A stretch of 64,000 nt of DNA from Gymnothorax reevesii (lineage: Eukaryota > Chordata > Actinopteri > Anguilliformes > Muraenidae), in assembly GCA_029721435.1 (NCBI GenBank), contig CM056582.1, positions 39,638,611-39,702,610 on the forward strand, in the 5' to 3' direction. Positions 43,094 through 54,545 of the stretch are shown piece after piece (positions within the stretch are counted from its first letter, which is position 1; each line of letters starts with the position of its first letter). A model generated the notes under the pieces. The model was not told where the DNA came from. It ran no database searches and saw nothing but the letters and a program-made list of their open reading frames with translations. Position numbers and translations under genes: made by a program.

Positions 43094-43973
43094 AGCCCCT
43101 TGCACACTGGACGCGAAACAAATTTTTCGCACGACAGATTGCGCTGCTGCGTTGAACACAGTGTCTACGTGTCTAAAAGTCGGACCGGTTTTAATATATC
43201 TCCGTGTCCGACATTATTGTTTTTAATTTCTTCAAATCTACTGAATTTTTTAGATATTAAGCGTGAAAGTTTTGATAAGAGTGCTCAGCTCTTTGAGATG
43301 AGTACCGAGAATTTCAATCAGTGTTTTTGTTTAAGCTCTGCTCAATAAAGTGAGTCGACATTGGCGCAGGACAATGTACAATGCCTGTCGAACATTTAAT
43401 GCAAAATACTCGGTGTCTGAGAGCCAAAAAATAAAGAGGAGGATTAGAACAGATTACATAACGAAATAAAGAATAAAAAAGAAACATTTTATCAACAAAC
43501 AGAACATCCAGTGAACACTGCGATTTATTTATTTGCGGGCCAACATTTTTGGATGTTCTGTTTGTTGGTGGTATAGTTTTACTCTTTATTTTGTTATAAA
43601 TCTGCTCTCATATCAATACTTTTACTTTTTGCTGGCTGCCAGACATGGAGCATTTCACTTCGGACAGTATTGACCGTGCCTGCGATACTTAATTCACAAT
43701 GTCAATGGTCATAGAATTGATTTGGTCACTGACTACAAGCACTATTTTATTTATTTATTTTAATCCTATTTTGTCTCTGGTGTGGAAATAAAGCTTGAAT
43801 CTGTTCGATCCATCTGATTAATTTTCAAAAGAGAGACCGAATAAAGACTGTAGTCTATCTTCAACGGAAGAAACAGAAGAATAAATAGACGTGTGTATTC
43901 GCGTCTTTGCATTGACTTTGACTGTAATCAGTGGAGCGAAAAATTTGTTTCGCGTCCAGTATGCAAGCGGCTT
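43094..43973. mobile_element. TIR element of the 'cgcgaaacaaatttttcgc' family
   Basis: The left 'agccccttgcacactggacg' plus 'cgcgaaacaaatttttcgc' recurs inverted at the right over about 37 bp. An inner palindrome pairs 'aacaaacagaacatcca' (about 43494) with 'tggatgttctgtttgtt' (about 43551). Relatives lie at 53023-53196 and 32840-32915. Probably Harbinger-type MITEs, because the relative at 32.8 kb sits beside a Harbinger exon; that is inference. Confidence 0.65.
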
Positions 43974-44189
43974 TACTGAGCTAGAATGCAAGCATTATAT
44001 ATGTGGTTGGCTGAGAAAGACGTGAAGTCGTTAGTTTGCATCACAGATCCAGCTGCGTTGATCAAGCCAGGTTGAGTTTCCATTATGCGTGCCAACCGCC
44101 TTTAATCTGACATCAGGACAATCAATATAGATACTATAATTTATGTCCTGATTCAGATAGTTACATTAAATAGTGCTTGCTGTAATTAT

Positions 44190-45125
44190 ATCCCCGAACG
44201 CCGAATGGTGTTCCGGTGGATATTATGTTTTTGGTCCGGCCGCCGCCGCTGCCGCACTACGTGTTAACGCGATAACTTCAGTAATATTTCAATTACAAAT
44301 TCCAAATTTTGCACATAAGTAAGTATCATAAAGAGGAGGAACTGATTTGATTTTGTACAATTTACGATGTTTAGATTGGCCACCAGGGGCCTAAAACTGA
44401 TTTCACTATTAACGCGATTAACTGCAGTAATATTTCAAATAGAAATGTCAAGTTTCGCATATAAGTAAGCATCATAAGGAGAAAGAACTAATTCGATTTT
44501 GGACAATTTACCATTTCTAGATTGGCCACCAGGGGCCAAAAACTGAAAAAATCACTGTTCTGCGAGAACTTCAGTAATATTTCAATTACAAATTTCAAGT
44601 TTTGCACATAAGTAAGTATCATAAAGAGGAAAAACTGATTTGATTTTGGACCATTTAAGATCTCTCTATTGGCCACCAGGGGCCAAAAACTGATTTACAT
44701 GTTAACGTGATAACTGCAGTAATATTTCAATTAGAAATTCCGAGTTTTGTATATAAGTAAGTATCATAAAGAGGAAGAACTGATTTGATTTTGGACGATT
44801 TACAATTTCTATATGGCCACCAGGGGCCAAAAACTGAAAAAAATCGCAGTTTTTATCATATCTCTGGAAATATTTGTCTGATTGACCTCAAATCAAGTGC
44901 AAATGAAAGGTCATGACCTCACAACGTGTCACATGATGACATCATACCTGTTTGGTTCAATATTTTGCCACCAGGTGGCGCTTTGTGATGGAATATTACT
45001 ATTTTGGCCATATCTTCAGAACCATTTGACCGATTGACCTGAAATTAAGTTCAAATGAAAGTCTATTCAAGGTCTATTCAAGGATTAGGGAATTTAAGGA
45101 TTGAGGACGTTTGGGGATATACCCC
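44190..45125. repeat. Compound repeat with inverted ends around tandem units
   Basis: 'atatccccgaacgcc' at the left and 'gacgtttggggatat' at the right are inverted. Between them lie four tandem units and a degenerate tail. The class is unknown. Confidence 0.55.
44262..44862. repeat. Tandem array, four units of about 146 bp
   Basis: The word 'cagtaatatttcaa' occurs at 44279, 44425, 44572 and 44717, spacing 146, 147 and 145. Each unit also has 'ataagtaag(t/c)atcataa' and 'ggccaccaggggcc'. Units differ by point changes. Confidence 0.92.
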
Positions 45126-46131
45126 CAGCCGTCGCCTCTGACGGCATAAGCCTAGTTATTTATTGCATTGAAATGTGCCTGACATTCTGGAAACCTGCCT
45201 GTGAGGTTTCAGTGACGTGTGCGCACTGTGCGGTCAGCCAAATTACCACTGCACAGAAAGTAAACCAGGTTGGAGCCATGGATATATATATAAAACACTA
45301 GATTGCTGATAGGGTGCACTCAAGTGAAGCATCTGTTTTAAGAGCCTATACACCCGGAAGTAAAATTCGCTCATAGACTCCCATTCATTTTAGCCTACTT
45401 TAAAATAACATTTTCAAAAACACTTGCGTGTGAGTCGGTGTTATTTTGGTATCGCTGTGCAGAGCAACATTTTGTCTCCCTAAATATGTGCTTTTCGGAG
45501 GATGGAAAGCGGCACACTTTCTAACGCGAAGATCGAAATGTGACTGGCTGTTAACGTTAAAGTGCAGCAGTGAGGTGACGTTGACGCGACTGAGGCTTTT
45601 ACCTCTGATAAGATAATTGCTTGGAAGTTATCGCCGTTATAAGAAACGTCGATGAATGTCCGTATACGTTATCAAATTACTCTCTGGTTTCCTCACTTCA
45701 TTATATCCTGGTTGACTAAATCACTCGAGTTGTTTATATTAAATCATATGGCTAATGCCAACGTCGATAGAAGGAAGCGCTAGTGAAGCCTTTCTCCCCT
45801 CCTTGTCTTTTGGAGCCCTGTATAAAACAGACAAAGCGACATGTCCACTGTTTTAAATATTATGCGGGTACGAAGTATTGTCGTTGAATGTCAATTACAA
45901 GTAGCTAGCTAGCTTGTTAGCCACCTTTTTAATTTTATCTACCAATAAGTCAATGCAGTCCCCGCGATGCCTAGGTAGCTCGCTGGTGACCGATATCAAT
46001 CGCTAGTGTTCGCTTTCAGTCAGCGGTCTGTTCAAGTCAATGGGACGGCTAATTAGCTAGCTAGCACGAAACGCGATTTTTTTCTATTGAAGTGACAACT
46101 CTGCGTTTATACGTTAACTTACGTGTGAAAC

Positions 46132-47453
46132 CAGTGGCGTAGCGTGGAGGCGCTGGGCTTTGGTGCGAGAATGGCGCTAGAACCCCCCCCCCCGGCCTAT
46201 TTTCGAAGCAGAAGTGTAATCGTAACAGAGCTTTAGTTTTTTGAGGATTTGTACTTAACCTGAGTTCTTTTTTAAACCTGGACTTTTACTCTACAACATT
46301 TAAAACTTAAAAATGATCATTTTACTTCGTTACTTTGACACTAGCCACTTCGTTACAAATTAAAATATGAACGCAATTCATCGTTTAAGATTTATCTGGA
46401 TTTGGCGTCTTCGAGAACAACGGTGCTCGGCAGCAGGGTATGTTAGTGCGAGTGAGACACGGAGCTGCAAATTTATGCACGTAGTTACAATATTCTATCA
46501 CTAGATAGCCCACCCGCATCAGTTATTGGATATTCACACAAACAATCGTCCTCTGCAGCCAACCAATTCAGCTACAGTGAGCGAGTAGGTATCCAAATCG
46601 GTAATTAAGAAAAATCAGTTTTCTGAAAAACTTAGACACCCATAATTATTAGGGCTATTAGAACCATGGACAATGAGTATTTGCACTGCATCTCAACATC
46701 ACACAACACGTTCGGCTATTTGAACCATGAACAACAGTGACAGTACATTGCCAATCAAAATACAAAAAAGATCCATACGGCTGAACAGTCAACCATATTT
46801 CCCTAACAGCACAACAGTGGCCAAATCAAAAAGTAAACAGATAGATAGACACACATCCTGGCACAGCAGCCATTTAACCACAACCAGCAAGCTGATCACT
46901 TGCAGTAGCCTAATAAAAAAACTGAACTCACCCATTCAGAAGTTAACTCTGGGTGCCTTCTGCTCTGCAAAGTCGTTGAGCAAGAGGGCAATGAGGTGGT
47001 AGCATTAGCCTCCAAGTCTGACTGCTGCGTGTCGCCGCTATCATTCACAACACTAGCAGGAACTGGATCTGGACAAGATGACTGTTTAAAAAATGCATTC
47101 AATTTCGCCAATTTGGAGTTCCATACATCGAGCTCTTTTTTCTTTTTCTTTTTTGTGCGCGGCTTTTCTGTTTAGGCTTGCTAAACATAATGCTAGGCTA
47201 TTTTTGTGTCTAATTTCTTTGTTTACTTTTTTCTTGGTGAAAACTCACGTCACGTCATCACGCACTTGTCATGACTGACAGGTAGCCTATTAAGGTGATT
47301 AGACAAATTATAACTTGCTCCTCCCATACCAGCCACTCAGCTATTCCATCACAGAAACTTTTTTTTTTTTTTCCTCCCTTCATCATGGGCCCCTGACGGC
47401 GTCTGTGCCCCGGTGCAGCTGCACCGGTTGCACCGCCGATATTTACGCCAGTG
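46132..47453. mobile_element. hAT-type element, innermost layer of the nest
   Basis: CAGTGGCGTAGCG at the left and the inverse of CACTGGCGTAAAT at the right; flanks TGTGAAAC (46124-46131) and TGTGAAAT (47454-47461) agree at 7 of 8 bases. Inside the right end 'ggtgcagctgcacc' is palindromic. The minus strand carries an N-terminal exon-like frame (46896-47187). Confidence 0.78.
46896..47187 (-). pseudogene. N-terminal fragment of a hAT-type protein
   Basis: From 47187 it reads MFSKPKQKSRAQKRKRKKSS, a very basic start; the frame then shifts and continues WSNSKLAKLNAFFKQSS-like to DSGDTQQSDLEANATTSLP. A basic tail followed by LxxFF is common at the N-terminus of fish hAT/ZMYM-like transposon proteins. 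No finger or catalytic part is seen, so the call rests on context. Confidence 0.4.
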
Positions 47454-47865
47454 TGTGAAATGTTTTATTACAGCTCTTCAAATAAATATTGCGGCAAAAG
47501 GCAGCCGCACATCTTGGCATTTTCTCGCTTGTATGGCGGCCGGGTGCTTCACTTTGGATTATGTAAATATGACGACATCAGCAATCTAGTGTTCTAAATA
47601 TATATCTATGGTTGGAGCTGGCGAGTTTTCAGCGCAACTTCAGTGGAGACTTTTTCTATGAAATTGTCACTGCGTCTTGATGAAGGTGACACCACCCCCT
47701 ACTACGCCGCCAGACCCATCTCGGCGTACGACCATCTACCAAATTGCCAAAGTGGCTGCGCACATTGTTGCACCGCACCAAATTACCACTGCGTGGGCTG
47801 CGCCACGGTACGCCACGCTGCTCCTCCCTGCCCTGCGCAAAGAAATTAGAGCCCCAGATGTGACA

Positions 47866-48348
47866 ATGACAATGTCACTTAGCTGGCAATGTCACCCCTT
47901 ATAGTATTAACCACTAGCTAAGTGACATTATCAGTTATATCACATTTGGCATCACATGCTGAATATGGATATGTTATTTCACCCTTTACAAAGCATGACA
48001 TTTGCTTATGTATGAGCAACACCATCTAAAGTGTGACAATATTTTGTAACACCTATGGGGAATTTGTTAGTTTGCCGTTAATCTCAGACAAAGGTTTTAA
48101 ATTAACACAAAAAACTCGTAAGAATTGTAAACAGTGGTATAAATGTTTCCAAACTCTGCTCCTGGAGTACCCCTGACTTACACATTTCAGATGTCTCCCT
48201 GATGTAATAGATCTGATTCTGCTGATCATCTCATTAGTACAGCATTTGATGATGTGCCAGATCAAAGAGACATCTAAATACAGTCGATACGGGAGATATA
48301 CACAGTTATAAATATATACAGGACTATGTGCATTCCACACACACACAC
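47866..48348 (-). other. usp54 intron, donor side
   Basis: Starts on the minus strand with the donor inside (GT)6 at 48348-48336. A fragment 'ctgctcctggagtacccctg' near 48157 belongs to an unnamed repeat. No gene. Confidence 0.5.
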
Positions 48349-48482
48349 CGATGCTGAGGTGGCCGCTGTTCCAGGAGGGTGATGGTGTCCTGTTGTCCTG
48401 CAGGATGGCACTGCTGCTCTTGGATTTTGGGACACTGCGCCAGGATGGGATGGGAGTTGACGGCTTCTTTACCTCAGCATCC
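48349..48482 (-). CDS. usp54: usp54 exon (PSWRSVPKSKSSSAILQ block)
   Basis: 134-bp exon on the minus strand. Acceptor CCCCCACAG|GG after a C-rich tract; the donor is ATCG|GTGTGTGTG within a TG repeat. The reading DAEVKKPSTPIPSWRSVPKS, KSSSAILQDNRTPSPSWNSG matches the pattern WRHIPKSHSSSIL that I recall for vertebrate USP54. It accepts phase 2 from the exon ending at 63080 (completing an arginine codon) and leaves in phase 1 for the exon starting at 31225. Composition suggests a disordered, serine/proline-rich linker. Too small to find without phase and motif, but all three agree. Confidence 0.85.
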
Positions 48483-48559
48483 CTGTGGGGGAGGGGTGGG
48501 ACAGTTTACAGGTTTCAGGACGACGAGCAATCAGCAACCAATTTCTCGGAATTAACTGT

Positions 48560-48815
48560 CGACCTCATTCAAAAGGATCATTAGTACTGGTCACCCACAG
48601 AATTTCATCCACAAAGGTGCAATAGCTGCCGAGAGAACTTATCCTCATTGCAACACCTATACACTTAAGTCCACAAACAGAGTCAAGGGCCATAACTCTG
48701 TAAAAATGAATTTCTTTGAATCAATTGTCGAACTAATTTAGTAGGGTCATCAGTACTGGCCACATAAAAAATTTCATTCACGTAGGTGCAATAGTTTCAG
48801 AAAAAACTTGTCCCC
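48560..48815. repeat. Two related units about 170 bp apart
   Basis: 'ggatcattagtactggtcac...aatttcatccac...ggtgcaatag' (from about 48575) recurs as 'gggtcatcagtactggccac...aatttcattcac...ggtgcaatag' (from about 48744). Origin unknown. Confidence 0.75.
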
Positions 48816-49827
48816 ATTGATCCCCTGATTCCCCTTTGTGTCAGGATATAATAATCCGGCAAACGCACTCAGGCCAGACTGCGCCGTTTTCCTTGATTTC
48901 ATTTAAATCTCGAAATGCAACTGCCAAGAGTCATCAAAATAAACGATTCAAATTAATAATTGTGCCAATGAAGTGCTTGGTCGCCAACTAAGCAAAGTAA
49001 ATGGGAACAAGGTAAGAGCTAGCGCTGGTTAGACGATAATAAATCAGCAGATCTTGACGTTGCTTAGTTGAACGCGTTGCTGACTGAACTCAGTGAAGTT
49101 ATTCTCCTGAAGCGTTTTAAGACTTTTAAGGCCGCATTAGGCTTGAAACTTTGAAAGCAAAAAGATCAAGCCTGTTCGCTCACCTCATTGTTGAGTTATA
49201 TTATTGCACAGGAAATTATCTCGATAATTCCGATTTAAACGCAGCGGGAGTATCCACAATCTCAAATACATTGCAAAGTGCTCCCTCGCCAGTGCCACTC
49301 TCAGTATTTGCCTCTGCCATTTTCGCACTGTTAGAACGAGTGGAATGTGAATTGACGTTCACTGGGATTTTTAGTCCCCTTCGTTTTTTTCTCCTCACTG
49401 CATTACCGCATAAACGCATTGCCAAGCTTGAGTATTAATGCGAACCCAGGCTTTTGTCTTTTTCACATTTTATTATTACCGAGGGGCTCTTCTGATTAAA
49501 CACATTGCAAATTATGTTATCTTTGTACTTTCCACTAACTGCGGTGTCTTGATCAGTTGAAGTTTAGCTGCTTGTTCGAGTGCTTAGTGACAAGCTTAAT
49601 GTGGGAGATACTGTGTTTAGTTCTCTCACATTGTAAACAACTTGTTTATTTGGTCCGTTTTAATTAAAGGGAACCAGAGCTTTACTCTGTTTCCGTAACT
49701 TTTGGTTGTATTTGTGGCTAGCTAGATAGATAGTTACTGTTTACATTTTTGACTGGGAATCTGAGATTTAGTATTTAGTTAATAGGGCAGCAGTTATTTA
49801 AGTAATTCGGTTAGGTTGGAATTTAAA
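48816..49827. other. No gene seen
   Basis: Non-coding intron sequence. Short opposite-strand frames at 49151-49438 overlap each other and show no recognisable domain. Confidence 0.45.
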
Positions 49828-50090
49828 GGAGAATTCCGGTGTGAAATTGACTTGGGGTGTATTGAAACATGATAACGAGTTCTAACTTTTGTCAAACACC
49901 CCACTTCCATACGCAGGCAACATTTTGAAATACATGGCTTTTTAGCCGACGCTCCCAACAGGCTTACAATGGTAGTGAATTGGGCATACCGTTACCATGC
50001 AAAGAAATCGCTATTTTTTTCATCATTAACAAGGCTCAAAGTATCTCCACGCTTAATTGGTATAATTCCGAGGGCCCTGACATTTAAAAC
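49828..50090. repeat. Probable dispersed fish repeat
   Basis: The text from 'aggagaattccggtgtgaaa' through 'gctcccaacaggcttacaat' is familiar to me as a sequence recurring in several fish genomes. I cannot name the family or set its ends. Confidence 0.4.
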
Positions 50091-50349
50091 GAGGCACTAA
50101 GAACTTTGAAAATGCACAGATAGTTGATTTAAAAAGACTGTTTATGCTGACATTACCTTAAGGTAGTTTCCAGTTGCCTCCATTTTGAAAGTCACGATAA
50201 GTCGATCGACAAGCATGTATGAATAGATTGCAATCTGTTCCCCTATCCTTCCTATTTGTTCATGCTCGTCAATAGAACATTGTTTGCCTTTTGAAGATAT
50301 CTGAGTCAGGCTCATTGGCGAATATGAGACAGGTTTAAACATAAGAGTA

Positions 50350-51755
50350 TTTTATTTTGTGTTATTTAACCTTTTTTAACCAGATAGTACCATTGAGATC
50401 GTAGATCTCTTTTACAAGGTAGACCTGGCCAATAATTGCAGCAAAGGGTTGCAGACATAAGAGATAACAAGGAAGATTAAACAAATATATAAATAAATAA
50501 AATAGGGCATTTCAAGTCAAGGCATCATAACACTAACAGACAATGACAAGTACCAATAGAATCATTCATTATAGCAGCTATGTGAACTTTAAAAGTAAGC
50601 AGTGGGACCAGTTTGCTTAGTTTTCAGTCCTTTTGCAGACTGTTGCACATAGAGGGAGCAGCACACATGAAGGCTTTCCTACCAAGGTCAGTCCTTGCTC
50701 TTGGTACCTCTAAGAGAACCACATCCTGGGACCTCAAACTATAGCTGCCTATAGCTTTCTGTATGATCAGAGAGCAAATGTAAAGTGGAAGTTTGCCAAA
50801 CATGGCTTTATAATGAAAATGTACCAGTGGCTAAGTCTCCTCAAGGTCAGTGAGGGCCAACCTACTCATGTGTACAGGGTACCGTGATGGGTTTGTGCTT
50901 TGCCATTTGTAATAAATCTCTGTGATAAGCGGCATCAAGCTTCTGCAGATAATGACTGGGAGCATTTTAGTAAAGGTCACCGTCGTCCAGCACTGGCAAA
51001 AAAGTTGCAGAGACTAGTCTTTTTTTGGCCTCAATAGAGAAGCAGGACTTGTTCCGGAAGAAGAACCCTAACTTCAATCTCCGCTTTTTAAGAAGATTAT
51101 CTACTTGAGGTTTAAAAGAGAGGCTATCATCAAGCCAGGTACCAAGGTACTATAACAGGAGACCACTTCTAAAGTCTCTCCCTGTGCAGTAACGATATCC
51201 ATGGTGGTTTCTGATCTCTTTTTGGCATTTGAGAACAGCAGCACTTTGGTTTTGCCAACATTTAGAAGAAGCTTTAGGTCTGAAGCTGGTTCAGAATAAT
51301 ATCAAAGACAACCTGCAGCTGATCTATAGCTTCCTTGATGGAGGGACCTGCATAAAACATCACGGTATCATCCGCATAAAAATGGAAATTAGCTCCACTC
51401 ACATTATGCCCAATACTATTTATGTTGAAAAATAAAAGCGGGCCTAAGACGGAACCCTGAGGAATACCATTTGTAACATTTAAACACTCAGAGGTAATTC
51501 CATTTAATTGTACACATTGAGACCTTTCTGAAAGATAATTCTCAAACCACCCTACTCTGCTACTGCCTTGTCAGATATTCCAATACTAGTCCGTCTACCC
51601 TTTAGAATGTGATGGTCCACAGTAGCGAAGGCCTAAGACAAATCAATAAACAGCGCTGTACAACTCTGGTTTTTGTCTAGGAAGCCCATAATGTCATTCA
51701 CCACTTTCATTGTCGCAGTAATGGTGCTATGTTCTTTCCTCAAGCTAGCAAAATC
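50350..51755 (-). mobile_element. L2-like LINE, reverse transcriptase relic
   Basis: Minus-strand frames, broken by many stops and shifts, read LRKEHSTITATMKVVNDIMG, FLDKNQSCTALFIDLS, FYADDTVMFYAGPS near 51330-51390, KKRRLKLGFFFRNKSCF and the C-terminal LINE words. The order (palm start, YADD motif, thumb, 3' end) is that of a CR1/L2-group LINE. The 3' end is at the left, near 50350 ('aaccttttttaaccagatag'). No intact frame survives. Confidence 0.78.
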
Positions 51756-52439
51756 ATAGCAAAATCACGAAAGAAGCCATTTTCCCTGGCCTACGCATAG
51801 CACCCCAGTAGATCTACTGCTCTGCGCGTAGAAACGCGCAAAGCCCCAGTGAGTACAGCTTCTCCGTTCCAGACACGTAAACGCGCAGAGCCGGTCACCG
51901 GTAGTAATGAGACAGGCGCCAAAACTGTGTCGGGTGCTTGAAGATAGATACCAGGGCCGATAGGCCCAGATTGTCTGAAGCCGGGAGCTAGTTGTCCAGG
52001 GGACAATAATCAACCGCAGATGGTCAATCCGGACCCGGGCAGAGAGAGGATTGGAATCAAGATGTGCCAATGCGATCGCTATTGAGTAACCAGGTAAGCC
52101 AGTTAAGCCTTCTCAGGTAGCACAATACCCCAACAAGTGGCGACGTGGTAATCACAGTTGGCTACAGTCAAATATCCACAATTAAAATAGCCTATAAATC
52201 AAATTCCCCAGCTGTAGGCTACAGCATCAATTGTGCAAGAAACTGCAAGAATTAAAACAATAAAATAATAGAAAATGTAAGGTAATAATACAATACAAAC
52301 CAGATGACGGATGACCAATATCGATTAAAATACATCATGAGTGACTTCGACTTTGATGATCGTTAGCTGTAGTGTGCTGTCAACCACCAGCTTTGGGCAG
52401 TTTTGTCAATGAAATTCTCTTTAAGATGATTAGGCAAGC
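51756..52439. other. No gene recognised
   Basis: Includes a GC-richer patch (51780-52080), where both strands are open by chance. No domain is recognised. Confidence 0.4.
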
Positions 52440-52740
52440 TTGAAGAGGAGGAGGGACTATTATTATGGGAGACTTAAATCCTGGTATCGATTGGGAAATG
52501 GTGAAAGGACAGGGTAGGGGGGAGGAATAATTTCTAGATGTTAATAAATGATAATTTTTTGGTGCAGTATGTTAATAAACCTACAAGATAGAAGGCAATT
52601 TTAGATTTAGTGCTCTGTAATGACCTTGATAGAATTAGCAATGTTGAGATACTGGAGCCACTTGGGACAAGTGATCACTCTACTGTTAATGTCGATGTTT
52701 CATTGCTCAAGCCCTTGATTATCCTCCCTAAAACGAAGCC
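52440..52740 (+). mobile_element. CR1-like LINE endonuclease fragment
   Basis: Frames read IIMGDLNPGIDWEMVKGQG and, after shifts, ILDLVLCNDLDRISNVEILE, PLGTSDHSTV. MGDLN and the SDH motif are the active-site blocks of the LINE apurinic-type endonuclease. It is cut at both sides and shifted in frame. Confidence 0.8.
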
Positions 52741-53022
52741 AACAACGAACATCCCTCCAGGCTTTGATATTGCCCAAAATGCTTTGCTCATTCTCCCTCG
52801 GTCAAAATTTCATGTCCGGCAAAAGTGGGAATTGTGGCAGGGAAAGTACGATACAAATGTAAGAATTGTGTACGAGTAGTGTTTAATTGATTACATTTAT
52901 GTGCAAATACCAAAGTGTGAGGGTGAGGGGCATCGGTTTCACATTCTTTTTTAAGCCGTTGACTCTACGTTCATTTTTGCTGTAACTAGCCTATGGCATC
53001 CGCGAGGACTGTTGCGGAGCTA

Positions 53023-53196
53023 AAAGCCGCTTTCACACCGGGCAAAAAACGAATTTTTCGCGCGACAGATTACATTCAAAGCCAATGCAAAGATGCGAAT
53101 GCACGCGAAACACATGTATTCGCGTCTTTGCATTGACTTTGAATGCAATATGTCGTGCGAAAAAATTCGTTTCGCGATTGGGGTGAAACCAGCTTT
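53023..53196. mobile_element. Foldback MITE, relative of 43094-43973
   Basis: AAAGCCGCTTTCACACC at the left against GGTGAAACCAGCTTT at the right, then 'acgaatttttcgcgcgac' against 'gtcgtgcgaaaaaattcgt' and an almost continuous palindrome around 'gcgaatgcacgcgaaac'. 174 bp, the whole folds on itself. Confidence 0.85.
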
Positions 53197-54434
53197 ATTT
53201 TCCCATACAACAGTCACAAGTGCAGCAATCAAACGAGCACGCCGTCTTCTACTTGCCATAAACATGCGATACGCTTCCGTGTGAACTGTAAAAGGTAAAA
53301 CGTAGTACAGGCAACTACAAAAGTAACTCAAGCGCGGCATGGGGATGGAGAGAGATAAAGGGGAAGACACTCAGGGATGATGCGGCCGCCACGCCATCCA
53401 AAAGGAAGATCTGTCAGCGTCAGACTCTGCCAGTAAGTTCTTAAAATAAAAAAAACACTGGTTCTCTTCAGACGCCTTGTACATGTTTACATAATGTAAC
53501 TGTTAAATATGTTTGCTGTCTGTTGCTGACTTGCTGTTATGTATCCCGGCCCATACATGGAAGCTATTGTGTATTCCAGCTTCGGATTTAGGTTGTAGTT
53601 CATTAGTATTTCCTTCGAACATATTTAAAATATTAGTCAATGCTATGCTCTCATTCAGTATTATACAGTCAGCCTTGTGTCTCTCAGTGCGTGCAGCTTG
53701 CACGCGTTCTGTGTGTTCAAAGACCTTCCTCATAGTAAATTGATTAATCATTTGATTTGGACTTAGGCTAGTTGTCTTCGTTGGTTAGGTTATATTGTAG
53801 GCTACACATAAAAAGTACTTGCCAATGAGGCACAGATTTGCAAATATGTGGCTTTCAGAAATGCAACATTATCTGGACTTTTATGTATTGAAAAAGGATT
53901 TTTTTTTACTTCTTGACTTATTTGTCGGCTTGCTTAGATGGTTGTGTTAATGTTCTTGCAGCTGTTAATGTTTGGTTTTGATTAATGTGAAAGCTGATGT
54001 TTCTGATGTTTCGGGAATATGTTGCGTATGCAAGTGTCTGTTTGCAACAGGCTACAGGCTTGTTAACACAATATTAGTTACATTATCACACATAGCAGTT
54101 GATATTCTACATGATATGACGTTTTATGAACTGTGTAGCTTTAACCTTGGCATAACTTATGTAAAACCTTCATTCTCTTCTATGAAGTGTGCTTGTGGAT
54201 ATTGCTTAGGATTGTTGTGGTACTGTATTGCCACATATATTCCAACCTTAGATTGTAGGTCCCATATGTGTATTTCGGTTTGGAATGCCAAAAACATAAT
54301 ATTGTGTGTGTGTGTGTGTGTGTACGTGTGTGCATGCGTGCATGCCCATGCATATAAGTGTAGGTGTGAACGTGCGTGTGGGCAGGGTGGCCTGCTGAAT
54401 GACTCCTGGCCTGAAAAAGTCTCCCAGACCGGCC
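53197..54434. other. No gene; one TG microsatellite
   Basis: Non-coding. A frame of 160 codons at 53972-54454 crosses the TG repeat and is low-complexity at its end; no domain recognised. Confidence 0.45.
54303..54323. repeat. (TG)n microsatellite
   Basis: About ten TG units followed by imperfect 'tgcatgcgtgcatgcccatg'. Confidence 0.95.
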
Positions 54435-54545
54435 CTGGTTGTACATGTAGGTAATAAAAACATTAGACAGGATTACTTTGTGGGGTTTGAAATTGGAATG
54501 TGCTCTACACAAAAAAGATCTGAGAGTGATTGTTGACCAAACCCT
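54435..54545 (+). mobile_element. CR1-like LINE fragment (RT thumb)
   Basis: 'tacatgtaggtaataaaaac' to 'gatctgagagtgattgttga' repeats the block after the RT palm of the LINE at 34935-35010. It may belong to the same copy as the 3' end at 56235-56470, with the Tc1-like element inserted between. Confidence 0.75.

Larger units (their letters stand above)
45277..47610. mobile_element. DNA transposon with 8-bp duplication, middle layer of the nest
   Basis: The ends CATGGATATATATATAAAAC and (inverted) CATAGATATATATTTAGAAC both lead into ACTAGATTGCTGAT. The flanks are GTTGGAGC on both sides (45269-45276 and 47611-47618), a perfect 8-bp duplication. hAT or P-type elements make 8-bp duplications. The CA start does not decide between them. 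It carries a further hAT-type insertion at 46132-47453. Confidence 0.82.
42384..47857. mobile_element. Outer hAT-type element of a nested set
   Basis: CCAGGGGCTCTAAATT at the left and AATTAGAGCCCCAG at the right are inverted ends. Both are flanked by ATGTGACA (42376-42383 and 47858-47865), a perfect 8-bp duplication. GC-rich subterminal text with 'gcgcaggcgtggcg'-like words lies inside both ends. The total of 5474 bp includes at least three later insertions; its own sequence is mostly the two flanks. No transposase is recognised. Confidence 0.8.

Noticed and set aside
44190..45125. CRISPR-like or other prokaryotic array
   Set aside because: Units are about 146 bp, diverged throughout and without constant short repeats and unique spacers. 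The surroundings are vertebrate transposons.
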